From Euborellia annulipes (taxonomy: Eukaryota; Arthropoda; Insecta; Dermaptera; Anisolabididae): DNA of 64,000 nucleotides. Below, one piece after another: positions 44,342-55,354 of the stretch (positions within the stretch are counted from its first letter, which is position 1; every line of letters begins with the position of its first letter). A model generated the notes under the pieces. It was not told the origin of the DNA. It made no database searches and worked only from the letters and a program-made list of their open reading frames with translations. The position numbers and the translations under genes were made by a program. The stretch is from contig JAKCPI010000504.1 in assembly GCA_023213315.1 (NCBI GenBank), positions 1-64,000 of the forward strand. The letters run 5' to 3'.

Positions 44342-44577
44342 AACGTTTCGTTTGTCAATGCAACCATCTTCATCAAAAGAAAGCCCTGTGATGTTTTGTG
44401 ATAGACATATCGATTTTTATAAACATCTACCAGATATAACTCGTTTCAAAAGCTCAGTCCAAATCATTATATTTTTAATATTTAGTTTTATCTGATAGAT
44501 GATTTTAAAAAATCTATTAAAAAAACATTAGAGCACTTTCTTTTGATGAAGATGGTCGCAAAGACGACCGAAACGTC
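44342..44577. repeat. Opposed pair of hammerhead-like cores (copies 8 and 9)
   Basis: Minus-strand core at 44342-44374 and plus-strand core at 44543-44577. The plus copy has the strongest stem II (GGTCG / CGACC) followed by GAAACGTC. Its box reads ATGAAGA, so the first base departs from CTGANGA. Confidence 0.45.
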
Positions 44578-44700
44578 GCTTGGGGTTTGAACAAAATAAA
44601 GAAAAAACAATAGAGCTGCTATTCTATCCTACTATATTACGGTTCAACAATTCAAAGAATATCAAAAACATTTTACAGATATATAGTAGAAGATATTCAC

Positions 44701-44830
44701 CCTTGGGTCGTAGTACAGGGAATAGAGTTCTTACCTCTTGTGTGCCAATGGGTCAGAGGTTCGCATCTTGTGCAAATATGGCAGTCAATTGAAATAAATA
44801 GAGCTTCAATGACCTCCGATCCCAAAATAA
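44701..44830 (+). repeat. SINE1 copy
   Basis: TGGGTCGTAGTACAGGGAAT head, GAGGTTCGCATCTTG and tail CAATGACCTCCGATCCCAAA. Confidence 0.8.
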
Positions 44831-45141
44831 ATAAATAAATAAAAAATTTCATCTAATAATAATGATTCAAAATTGATAATTTTGATATTAAATAATAATT
44901 TTATTCAAAAATCTCCTATTATTATAATGCTAATAAGTTTTTTTTTTAGATTTATACAATTATATTGATATATACCGATGGTTTCCCAGGGACGTTCAAC
45001 ACCATGATTTCTCGGGGTCACCCATACGAGGTTTAGCCGAGATTGTCATTGCTCAACTCCAATGATTTTGGATCATAATGTGATTCAAGGGATGATGAAT
45101 AAGCAGCCAATTAAAAAACAAAATTTTTAATTTTTTCTGTA

Positions 45142-45173
45142 GACGTTTCGAACGCTCATCGCGCTCATCATCA
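45142..45173 (-). repeat. Hammerhead-like core motif, copy 10
   Basis: CTGATGA and GAAACGTC at the usual distance, but the stem II region (GAGCGCGATGAGCGTTC) pairs poorly. Confidence 0.35.
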
Positions 45174-45949
45174 GGACAGATAGAAAAGTCATAAGCTTAG
45201 CTTATTCATCATCCCTTGAATACATACACATCAGTCATATCCAGTTATAATCAGTATAAGTTCATAATGTTTAGATAGACAAACAGCAGCAGGATTTTGA
45301 TCTTTTATCTCAAAAATAATTATATAAAAAAAAAAAAACATTTATAAGAATATGCTTGGAATTCCTTTTAATATTAATATTCTACTATTTAGTTTAGGAA
45401 TTTATTTTTATATTTTTTTTTTTAGAAAAAAGTTAAGGCCTCAGTGAGTAATTTAAAGTTTTTAAATTAAAAAATCCTTCCTTTAGTGGGGGGGGGCATA
45501 GTTGTTTGTGACTTTATTAATTTCCTGGCTGGCTGACTGCATGGCGATTATCATAAAAAATTCCATCGCCCCCTCCTCCTCCTCCTCTCATTTCTTCATG
45601 ATTTAATCAACTTAAGAAAAAAAAAAAACTTTTTTTTCTTAATACTTTAAACACTCAACTTTTTCTCAATCAATTTGTTTTAAAGGTCTTGTTTTATGTT
45701 CCTTTACCTCCCTCTTTCCCCTTCCTGTTAAGGAAGGAACTCCCATAAGGGATCTTTTCTTTTAGATTCAATTGTTTTACCCCCTGGGTCATGGTAGAGT
45801 TCTTGCCTCTTGTGCTAGAGAAATTGTAAATCCTACAATTAATAGCGAAAATAATTTTTGAGAATGTAAAATTTCGTTTCAGGAAGTTGCTCAAACAGAG
45901 CGTGACTCCCAGGCCGACGGACATTAGCGAAATATATATATTAACTAAA
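45174..45949. other. Non-coding DNA with SINE1 fragment
   Basis: 45781-45822 holds a SINE1 head (GGGTCATGGTAGAGTTCTTG). R9 text follows at 45840-45940. Confidence 0.45.
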
Positions 45950-46600
45950 ATAACAGCTTCCTGAGGCGTAGCACCGGTAAAACTGATTTGGAAAAGTTTG
46001 GAGGCATATTAGGAAGAAAATTACTTGGAATGGTTTCCTTCGGTTAGGTACAGTGGGCGCCAAAAGTGCCTGATCTGTTTGAAAGTGGAGCTTTGAGCTT
46101 AGGCAACCAAAATCCTTAGCTTTCGGAAGTGTTATCTTTAAAGTAACTTTTTCTCTTCATTTGAATTAAAAAAAAGATGATTTATTTATTTTAAAAATAT
46201 TAGTTTGGTTGACTAATTGTAAGCTAAAGGTTCCACTAACGAGCAGATCAGACACTTGTGGCGCTCACTGTACCTGGGCGTACTCCTTGATCGTATGCTG
46301 AAATTTGGACCTCACTTGAGAAATGCTCTAATGCCTCGAAAATGACCAATCCGAAGAGCCCACTCTCGAATGATGAAAAACTTAACCTTTACAAGGCCTC
46401 GACTTACATACGGAGTTCCAATATGGCGGGAGGCTAAGAGCAAAGTTTCGCTTCTGGAACGGGACTCTTCGGTGTATTGCTAATCCACCTCCAAGCATAA
46501 ACAACTTCATTATCAGAGTGGCTCTCGAGATAAAGGAGGGACTTCTATGAAAAAACAGCTCTAAATAGAAATGTCCTAATCTCCAATTTGAAGACCCGAC
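45950..46600 (+). pseudogene. LINE reverse transcriptase fragment, split by a MITE
   Basis: Before the MITE the frame reads ENYLEWFPSVR and after it YLGVLLDRMLKFGPHLRN; removing the MITE plus one TA gives an uninterrupted reading through the YLGVxLD motif that follows the RT catalytic domain in Jockey-like elements. Further on LTYGVPIW is readable in another frame. Several stops and shifts elsewhere. Confidence 0.8.
46051..46270. mobile_element. 220-bp TA-flanked MITE inserted in the LINE
   Basis: TIRs CAGTGGGCGCCAAAAGTG / CACTTGTGGCGCTCACTG extend to about 28 bp with few mismatches. TA on both sides (46049-46050, 46271-46272), as in Tc1/mariner elements. Confidence 0.9.
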
Positions 46601-46869
46601 TATGGTTCTGCTGAACAGTATTTTTTTATGATTCTTTTTTCCGCTTTTTTGTAATTTCTTTATATTAATGAAGCTGGCTTTTTGTTTTTTTGGAATATTT
46701 TTCCTCTATTAAATTTTGTAAAAAGAAAAAAGAATTAATAATGAGAACCATCTCAAGAATCAACTTCGGAGAGTGAGCGAACCTCAAAAATTAAACGCTA
46801 TTATAATGTATTATACATGATTAATAAGCTTTATTATTATTAGTTAAAATATTAATGTAACGGACAATA
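46601..46869. other. Non-coding DNA
   Basis: Short; nothing recognised. Confidence 0.4.
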
Positions 46870-47960
46870 AAGCCCTCTGGACACGGAGCTAGTTTTGTTG
46901 ATAGATTTGCTACCAGATTTTGCTACTAGTTTTCAAGCACGCTCTGGGGCTGGATTTCCTGAAAGATTTTTATAATGTTGGCTTCACATGTCGCTAGCTT
47001 CACTTAGGTTGGCAAGTTTGAATCCTGGGCGCCAATAACTCAGATGCTCAGATCTATTTATTTCAGATGTCAATGAAAATGGCTAACAGAACCACTCTAC
47101 ATATTTTTAATCGAAAACGTGCTGCAGTTTTGGCTTGTTTGTTAATTTTGGAAAAATGGTACAAGGAAAAACGTTTAAATGGGCATCGTCCTAGGTTGTG
47201 GAGTCGACCATGACTGACACTGCTTGACACCATACTGCTATCCGATTGGTCCTCATTCAAAACTAGTAGTCGCAACATCACGTGACACCATACTGCTTTC
47301 TGATTGGTTCTTACTCAAATCTAGTAGCCGCAACATCACGTGACACCATACTGCTATCCGATTGGTCCTCATTCAAAACTAGTAGCAGTAACATCACGTG
47401 ACACCATACTGCTATCCGATTGGTTCTTACTCAAATCTAGTAGCAGTAACATCACGTGACACCATACTGCTTTCTGATTGGTCCTCATTCAAATCTAGTA
47501 GCCGCAACATCACGTGACACCATACTGCTTTCTGATTGGTCCTCATTCAAAACTAGTAGCCGCAACATCACGTGACACCATACTGCTTTCTGATTGGTTC
47601 TTACTCAAATCTAGTAGCCGCAACATCACGTGACACCATACTGCTATCCGATTGGTTCTTACTCAAATCTAGTAGCAGTAACATCACGTGACACCATACT
47701 GCTTTCTGATTGGTCCTCATTCAAAACTAGTAGCCGCAACATCACGTGACACCATACTGCTTTCTGATTGGTTCTCACTCAAATCTAATAGCAAAATCCA
47801 TCCCCCAAAAATAGCCCCTGACTAAACCTGAAATCTATCAAGAGAACAAGCAACGGATCTAGAAGTGACGTCATTTTGCATCTCCAAAACTAGCAAGAGA
47901 ACAAGCAGAGAACCTAGCAAGCAATTTAGCTCGAAAACTAGCCTCGTGTGCGCTGGGCTT
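46870..47960. mobile_element. TIR element with internal 58-bp tandem array
   Basis: Left end AAGCCCTCTGGACACGGAGC-TAGTTTT and right end, reverse-complemented, AAGCCCAGCGCACACGAGGC-TAGTTTT form a TIR of about 27 bp. Inside, CTAGTTTT/CTAGCAA motifs recur near both ends. A clear target duplication was not found. No ORF; superfamily not determined. Confidence 0.7.
47228..47790. repeat. 58-bp tandem repeat, ten units
   Basis: CACCATACTGCT recurs at 47228, 47286, 47344, 47402, 47460, 47518, 47576, 47634, 47692 and 47750: ten starts exactly 58 bp apart with no indels. All the units have CTGATTGG or CCGATTGG (inverted CCAAT box) and nine junctions carry ATCACGTGAC (E-box CACGTG). Units differ by alternating variants such as CTTTCTG/CTATCCG. 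Confidence 0.95.
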
Positions 47961-48499
47961 AAGAGTCGAAACTGGTAAAATAAAATCCCCACCCCCTCCC
48001 CTTTATTATAGCATACTTGTTTATATAGATAATCGACATCAGAATTATGATTATCAAATCTCTCCTTTTACTATAATGACAGTCCATTTGTTGTTGTTGT
48101 TTTTTTTTTGTTTGTTTGCTATAATACCCAAGAAAAGAATTAATGGCTTCTCTATCAATCGATTTGTTGTCTTTTTTTTCTGTTTTCTTTTCTTCGCTAT
48201 TTATTCTCTTAATATCAAATGATCCTATCAATACATTCATTCAAAAACCTCTTTGTGCAAGTGTTTTTTTTTTTATCAGCGCGTCATTGGTATATTAAAA
48301 ATAAAAATATATAAAATACGTTAAAATCCCTAGATGGCCAAAAACTAAATATTCTTCTTAAAGCCCTGATTGTCCATCTTCTACACAGGAGCATAGGATT
48401 TTTTCCATTAATATATCGACTGGTAGGCATGCTCTTGTTGAAATATTTGATGAACAACACTGTAGTGTGTAATCTTCACAAGTGTTTTTTCAAAGGTAG
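47961..48499. other. Non-coding DNA
   Basis: Low-complexity minus-strand frame at 47959-48240; nothing recognised. Confidence 0.4.
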
Positions 48500-48580
48500 G
48501 GTCGTAGCCTAGATTAGAGTTCTCACCCCTTGTGCTAGAGGTTCGTCAATTGAATAGACAATCAATCAATTGAAAATCAC
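48500..48580 (+). repeat. SINE1 copy, deleted
   Basis: GGGTCGTAGCCTAGATTAGA, AGGTTCGTCAATTGAATAGA. Confidence 0.65.
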
Positions 48581-48615
48581 ACGAAATACTTATTTACGTA
48601 AAATAAAAACAAGTA

Positions 48616-49118
48616 CAGTAGAACCTCGATAAGTTAAAGTTCAAGGGAAACGGTTAGAAATTTGAGTTATCGAGTTTTTTACTTATCGTGAGTTGAAGTT
48701 AGAGAGGTTATTGAATATAATTTTTAACGTACCGAGGTTTATTGACTTTGGGCACCTGAGTGAAAAAGGAATTTCGTTTGATCTATTTGTTTATTTATAA
48801 TAGTTTAGTTAAATATAAATTAAATTAATAGATTTATTTATTTACAAAAAAATCAGTAATTTTTTTCTGCTTCATGTATTTTTGATTTTCTGCATAACTA
48901 TTTTTTCGATGATATGTAAAGAAATACTTTAAGTTATAGAGGTCACCAAAATATTATTTTAAGTTATCGAGGGCTATGCTCAAAATATTTGTTTAAGTTA
49001 CAGAGGTTTTGTTCTTTAAGTAATAGAGGTTTTACGCTTTCAAGGGAAGGGAATTGAAAAAATTTTAAGTTACGGAGGTTTTGAACTTAGCGAGGTTTAA
49101 CTTATCGAGGTTCTACTG
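48616..49118. mobile_element. pogo/Tigger-like MITE
   Basis: TIR CAGTAGAACCTCGATAAGTT / TTATCGAGGTTCTACTG, the known Tigger-type terminus, with TA on both sides (48614-48615, 49119-49120). 503 bp. The right third contains five variants of AAGTTAT(A/C)GAGGT. Confidence 0.9.
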
Positions 49119-50080
49119 TATTTAAGTTTCTTGTGTCTTTCTTCCCCTCGACATGAAGATTTTAATAAATTTTATTAAATTCCTCTTTCTTTCTCCCTGT
49201 TTATTCAAGTTACCGGGAGTATTTTTATTTAAATTGTGAAGACATATGGGGTGGCATTTTCTAGACAACTTAACACATATTAAAAAAAAAAAAAAAAAAC
49301 ACTGTCAACTCAAAAATGAAAAATTGTTTTAATGAAAAATAACTTAAAAAGCTGAAATGTTTGAATAAGATTAGTGAGCTTGCTTATTTTTTTTTTTAAT
49401 AAAAATTATCAAAACGTCATAAAAGGGTATAGATAGAGCGCACATATCCATATATGTTTATTTATTAAAATAAAGAAAAAAAAAGTTTTTTTTCGCCATC
49501 TGAGGCCATTTTAGAAACCTCGACCCTATTTATTTCATTCAATTGAAATATGCGAACCTCTTATAACACAAAAGGAAAATGTCTACTATTGTAAATTCAT
49601 CATTTGAAGAGAAAACCAAATTTCCTTGAATCAACCAGCTCTGATTATTTTATGTTATTTTATTAATGTTTTTCCTATTATGTTTTTTGTATTCATATTT
49701 TTTGTTATTTTTTATTTTATTTTTTTTTAAAGAAAAAGTCATTTCGGCTGCTGAGGCCATTTGACTTTATACATTTATTATGTAAATATATTAAATACAA
49801 TGTATCGATGGCTTTCGGCGGTTTTTTTGTTATAATGTTTTTGTACTTATATTGTTATGGCGGGAAAGCCAAAACAAAAATAATAATAATAAAAAAAAAA
49901 AGGTCCTAAGCATCTTTGATGTTTATAAACAATTTTGTTTTGATCTTGATCGTTCCAGGGGGGCCGAAGTCGGGTGGCAAAGCTAGTTATATGATTTTTG
50001 CTTTAATTTCTTAGAACATAGTGTTTGAAAGTTTAAATTTCACTATGATAGAATAGACCACTCTAATAAATATGTAGTTT
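49119..50080. repeat. Non-coding DNA with two SINE1 fragments
   Basis: Minus-strand SINE1 pieces at 49484-49575 (TCGCCATCTGAGGCCATTTT ... ATATGCGAACCTC) and 49728-49765 (TTCGGCTGCTGAGGCCATTT). Otherwise AT-rich. Confidence 0.55.
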
Positions 50081-50318
50081 TACTTTCTCTTACCTATATG
50101 TTAAGTGATAAAATAAATATTCAAAATAATTCGTAAAAAAATGATTCCAAATTTATTTTTAAACAAATCAACTGATTCTATTTTTTTTTTACAATATTTA
50201 TATTGTGTTTTATAAAAAGGTTTATAGAAACGAAGGTTGAAGTGACGTCCTACGTCACTACATATGTATAAGGTAAGAGAAAGTTGTGTGCTGTGCAACC
50301 AGTCACACCAGATTTCTT
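50081..50318 (+). mobile_element. HP1 deletion derivative with foreign filler
   Basis: Left terminus TACTTTCTCTTACCTATATG (50081) and right terminus GGTAAGAGAAAGTTGTGTGC..CACACCAGATTT (50272-50318) enclose about 170 bp unrelated to the HP1 body. The usual left arm of the palindrome is missing. Confidence 0.6.
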
Positions 50319-50321
50319 TTT

Positions 50322-50440
50322 CGTCAGACCCCATCAATTGATCGTTAGCCAATTCAATAGAAATGAACTTTAAGACGGGATGCGAACCCCTGACCCTTAA
50401 CCCCAGGCAAGAACTCTACCACTGTACTATGACCCAGGGG
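50322..50440 (-). repeat. SINE1 copy
   Basis: GGGATGCGAACCCCTGACCC, AGAACTCTACCACTGTACTA; abuts the HP1 derivative. Confidence 0.85.
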
Positions 50441-51419
50441 GCCCAATAACGAGACAATTTCTTTATGTTTTATTCCAAACGTATATCAACCATAAAAGTA
50501 GTTGTTGTTGTTGTTTTGTGTGCAATTTCTTTTCTCCCATCTCCTTTCCTTGGAAAGTTATATAAAGAATCATGTATTCTCTCTCTCCCGTATACGCGTA
50601 CTGTACGTTCAATAACAACACCAAATATATGTTTCTAGCACGTGTCGTGTGCGAATGAACACACAAGTGTTAGAGAGGGGGGGGGAGGGAAAGACGTGAC
50701 TGAAACACACACGTGTTAGGGAGGCTCCTCTTGGGATTAGCCCTTTAAAAATAAAAAAAAACGAAATCATCTTTGACAAATAGACCTTTTTCCTTTTCTT
50801 TTATTTAAACTTATAAATCTCTACTAAAATTCAAATATCATTGGGCAATTTTCTCTCTGTCTTATCTACTTCTTTTTTTTTTTCTTATTTAAATGATGAA
50901 AACGGAATCTCCGTTTATTTACTCGAGGTGATTTCAATCTCTGGATGTAGACATCTACCGGCACCACGTGGAGTTACCTCCGGATCTCTAATTTAATTTT
51001 CTTTTAAATAATATTAAAATAAATAAAGTGTAACAAATTACCTAGTGTTTTTTTCTTTTTATTAATTTTAATTATTGATCACATTTCGCTCATGTTTTTT
51101 TTTTTTCATTTACCGGTAAATAATAAAAATTAATTTATTAATTTTAACAAGTCAATATGGAGAATGAAAATAAATTGAAATATACAACCTAGTGTTTTTT
51201 TTTAAATAATTTTAATTATTAATAAAATTTCGCCTATGTTTTTTTTTGACTTTTATTTAAATAATAAAAATTCATTTATTAATTTTAACAGTCAAAATGG
51301 AGAATAAAAACATAAATTGAAACATACAACCTAGTGTTTTTTTTTTTAAATTATTGATCAAATTTTGCTCATGTTTTTTTTTTTTTTTTGAATTTCATTC
51401 AAATATAAAAATTAATTAG
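50441..51419. other. Non-coding DNA with local duplications
   Basis: A block (ACCTAGTGTTTTTTT ... TTAATTATTGATCAAATTTCGC) is repeated about four times at 51040-51370 and again at 51860, giving a diverged tandem array with a period of roughly 150 bp. The CCGAAA element at 51420 lies within this array. Confidence 0.55.
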
Positions 51420-51797
51420 AGTCCGACCGAAACAAGATTTTCAGCCTCAATCTTAGTTTCGGCCGAAACCGAAACCGAAACCGAAACTTGTATTTCCTAT
51501 AAAAAATTCATATAATTTTACCTTTTTTTTTTGAAATTTTTTTCGCCCTGCGGAAAATTTTTTCCCACTCCCGTGAAAATCATTTTAGCTTTTTTTTTTT
51601 TAAGGGAGACTAAATTTTTACCGCACCTTTTCCGCTTTTGCAAATCATTTGACCTTTTTTCTGCTCATCCCATCTTTTCAGACTCAGGTTTCGGCTGCAC
51701 TTTTTGGCCGAAACCGAAACTTCGGCTGAAACCATGATTTTTGGCCGAAACTGGCCGAAACCGTAACCGAAACCGAATATTCGGTCGGTTCCTAATA
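51420..51797 (+). mobile_element. CCGAAA-rich TIR element, copy D
   Basis: GTCCGACCGAAACAAGATTT at left, CCGAATATTCGGTCGGTTCC at right; the most complete copy of the family. It interrupts the local tandem array, which resumes with AATAAAAATTAATTTATTAA. Confidence 0.8.
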
Positions 51798-52494
51798 AAA
51801 ATTAATTTATTAATTTTAACAGTCAAAATAATCAGAATAAAAACATAAATTGAAACATACCACCTAGTGTTTTTTTTTTAATTATTGATCAAATTTCGCC
51901 CATGTATTTTTCTCTTTTTTTTTTTAATTTAACCCTTTTTCTTTGCTTTCTTTTTCTCTCCTCTCGCTCGCTCTCTTTTGATGCTTCTATTTATTCACCG
52001 CAACAAATAAGAAAGAAGACGTAGCTACTATTACGTCACCAATAAAATTCAACCAATAAAATCAGACGTTTAATGTTTGTGGCGTCGATCAAATGGATCG
52101 TTTACCAAAAGCCAATTTCTTTAAAAAAAAAAAAAAGAGAGAAGGTCTGATATTTATAGCAAAGTAAACACACACAGAGGGTTTGTTGTAACTTGGGGGG
52201 CACGGCCATTATTTATTTCCTTTCCTTCTCTCTCTTGCCAATAAACACACTCCTATCATTAGGCTTATATTTCCTTTTACGAACAAGAGAAGAGTGAGCT
52301 AAGTTTATTATTTCCTCTCTCTCTCTCTCTCTCACAATTGGAGTTTAAAAAAAGTAAAAATAAGCCAGGTTTATTTTGCAATCGATTTTCTTTCCTCTTT
52401 ACTTCAAATCATTTTCTTTTTCTTAGGGTATTTTTTTTAACTTTACCAAAGAAAAAATAAAAATATAGAACTAAGGGCCGGTTGCATCAGTTAA
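51798..52494. other. Non-coding DNA
   Basis: Remainder of the local array, then (CT)n at 52315-52333. No gene recognised. Confidence 0.4.
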
Positions 52495-53103
52495 GGAGAA
52501 CGGGAGCGAAGGGTTACGTATGTTTTTCCCGATAAGATGGCGTTGCGTGTCATAAAAAGTATGCCCAAAAATCAAGTAATTCAAAAATTATGCCAAGAGA
52601 TGTCAGAATGGTAGCTAATAATATTTAATGCATTTGGTTGATTTTCATTCATCTTTTGACAATAAATACTTTATAAATGTTATTATATATTATGTATCTT
52701 TTATAAAAGCCTAAAAATATATAAATATAGGCCAATATAGGCTATTGGATCGGCTGTTAGACTAGCCTGCCATCTATTGCAAGAATGCTGAACTAATTTG
52801 ACAGTTGATTTTTAAATAAATCATCTAAGCTTATTTTAAAAATTTCTTAATTAATATGTGATTAATAATAACAATAAATTCATTTTTAAATTTTAAAAAA
52901 ATTAAAGATTATTGGGACAGATTGTTTTTTTGTATTTGCTTGATAACAAAAAAATTAATTACGATAATTTTTTAATAAGTCATTAAAAAAATTATAGCTC
53001 GATGTCCCAATAATCTCTTATGAATTTAATTCAGTTGAAAAAAAAATTCCTTATAATAGTCTAGTTTTTTTAAAGTACGTTTAGACGTCGCTCCTGAACG
53101 CCC
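52495..53103 (-). mobile_element. TTAA-1 MITE copy f, complete
   Basis: TTAA on both sides (52491-52494, 53104-53107). Ends GGAGAACGGGAGCGAAGG and GACGTCGCTCCTGAACGCCC. 609 bp; the cleanest plus/minus pair with copy d. Confidence 0.9.
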
Positions 53104-53499
53104 TTAAGAGAAGTTTGTCTTATGTTAAATACTTGTTTCTCAAATGAGAAATCTATTTATATAATTCACTAATGTCCGTCTGTCTGTCTGTCACGCTCTA
53201 TTTAGGCAACTTCCCGTTAGAATTTCGAAATGAAATTTTATATGCATAAAGAGGACCTTCTAGTAATTACAGGAAAATTATTTTCATCCCGAAATTCTTA
53301 TAACTTTTTGAGTTATTAGTTCTTAAAGTTACGATTTCTCCCATAGGAAATCTATAGAGAAATTCTTTGCATTTGTGTATTCTATGAATGTAAACAAATT
53401 CTCAAGCAGGCCTCGTATATTGAATAAAATTAATAAAATAAAATGAAAAATGATAATCTCTAAAGATAAATGAGAGCCTATATATATTTATTTCTTATC

Positions 53500-53560
53500 C
53501 ACTAGCACAAGAGACAAGAACTCAATCACTGCGCTATTGTACCATCCATGGAGCATATAT
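53500..53560 (-). repeat. SINE1 fragment
   Basis: CACTAGCACAAGAGACAAGA and CTCAATCACTGCGCTATTGT. Confidence 0.65.
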
Positions 53561-54100
53561 TCGAACCAGTTTAAAAGTATGTGGTACCTTCGCAACAAGT
53601 ACAGTTCTCTGGAGCAAAGTTGGGTTTTAAACATGATTTTGTACTTTAATACAAAAATCGCGGATAAAACTGTAAAAAACGTATAAAACTATGGCGGACT
53701 TATAAAACTCGAATACGCATGCGTGAACCCGCGAAAATTAAATAAATAATGATTGACAGTATTAAATTAAACATAATAAAAGACTTGTTTGGATTTTACT
53801 GGGCTTTGTTTACAAAAATCACAACTTATTGACCACAGAATGAATGGCTGAAGCGTTTTAATTTTTTACAATTAAGCCACAGTTAAATCAAAAAAATTAT
53901 TTTATAAATGATAACAACTATAAAAGTTTAAATTCTAAAATTGACCTTTTAATAAAGTTTTTTCTAAAAAAATATAAATATATTAATAAAGATTGGGTCC
54001 AAATAGATAAAAACGCAGGAAATTATTACTATTCTAAGAATAAATGAGTAAATATAAATTTGGTGTATGAAATACATTAAAAAGAAATATGAAATATAAG
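53561..54100. other. Non-coding DNA with decayed hammerhead-family tail
   Basis: CCACAGAATGAATGGCTGAAG and ACAATTAAGCCACAGTTAAA (53840-53900) match sequence downstream of hammerhead-like copy 1, but the core is lost. Confidence 0.45.
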
Positions 54101-54386
54101 CAAGGGCGGATACAGGGGGGGGGTTAGGGAGGTAATTACCCCCCCTGAGATTTGAAAAAAATACTTTTTTTTTCGAAAAAAATTTATTTTTAATGTAAAA
54201 TTTTAAAAATTAATACTTAAAAATTTGTTTTGCATTTATATTCTGGCAAACAAGTACAGAGTGTGCCTTTAAATTTCCGAAATTAAGAAAAAATATATAG
54301 GGTACGAGAAAGTAATAGTGTGCTGTGCGACCAGTCACACCTGATTACCCCCCCCCCCCCGAGAAACACCTCTGGATCCGCCCTTG
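54101..54386 (+). mobile_element. N-hAT1 copy 3
   Basis: TIR CAAGGGCGGATACAGGG / CTCTGGATCCGCCCTTG with perfect duplication AATATAAG on both sides (54093-54100, 54387-54394). An HP1-like GGGTACGAGAAAGTA segment lies inside. Confidence 0.9.
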
Positions 54387-55354
54387 AATATAAGCTAGTA
54401 ATCTTTTTTTTCAGGGGGGGGGGTTTGTTCTATACAGTTGTATACATCGGCCTAGTTTTATACATGTATAAAACTGTATATTATACTCGGCGGGATAAAA
54501 CTTGACAACTCTGCTCTTTAGTCAAAAAAGAAAAAAAAAACAACAGACTTTCCTATACAAAATAAACTTATTTGACAAATAATTTAATTTTTTCCTAATA
54601 TTGCTAACAAAAACAGAAAGGAGGCGGGGGGGGGGGGGCTAATAAAGAATAGGAAAATAAATTCTCTTATATTATTACATTTCAATTTAATTTTCAAATT
54701 CATTCAGGCATTAATCAAAAAAAAGAAAAACAAAGATTTTTTTTTTTTTCGATAAATATAAACGTAATATTTTTACCTGAGGCTTTTGTTTATTTTTATA
54801 ATGGAAAAATAACAAAAAAAAAAATCTCTTTTTTTTGTTTTTGTTAATTTGGGAATATTTTTTTTTTTTTTTTTAATTTAATCAAGAATGTGGCTGGGAG
54901 AAGAAATGGACCTCTGGTGCTAGAGATCTAGGGTTTGTACCCCTCAATTCCTGTGAAGTTTTTAACTGTATGAAACACTCTCAAAGCTACTTATAGTAGC
55001 GTAATTCAGGTTTGAACAGGAAATTCAAAAAAAAAAAGATTAAATATAAAGTGTCAAGTGTTTGTGAACGATACAAAATGAATTTGTAATTAACATCTCT
55101 CTATGTGTGTTTAGGTGTGAATGGAAAACCACACGTATGTTTGGTGCATTGTGACAGACAGACTCAAAGTCAAAGGGCACACACAAAAACAGCCGTGTCA
55201 AAGGGATATATATTGCAAAAAACAAAAAGAGTATAAAATTAATTAGAGGCGGCCCTGGTAGATTAGCCGTGCCGACCCCTTGAACACCCCGCCAGCTGGC
55301 TCGGGCCCGCCTTTATGAAAAGAAAATTATTATTACTAACAAGTAAGTATTCCA
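54387..55354. other. Non-coding DNA
   Basis: Poly-G, poly-A and poly-T tracts; a C/G-richer patch at 55245-55310. No gene recognised. Confidence 0.4.

Noticed and set aside
47228..47790. CRISPR-like array
   Set aside because: Units are contiguous 58-bp tandem repeats without unique spacers, inside a eukaryotic TIR element.
54771..54810. Fas1 signal-peptide exon candidate ending at the CTCAG/GTAAAA donor
   Set aside because: Upstream frames do not give a Met plus hydrophobic segment.
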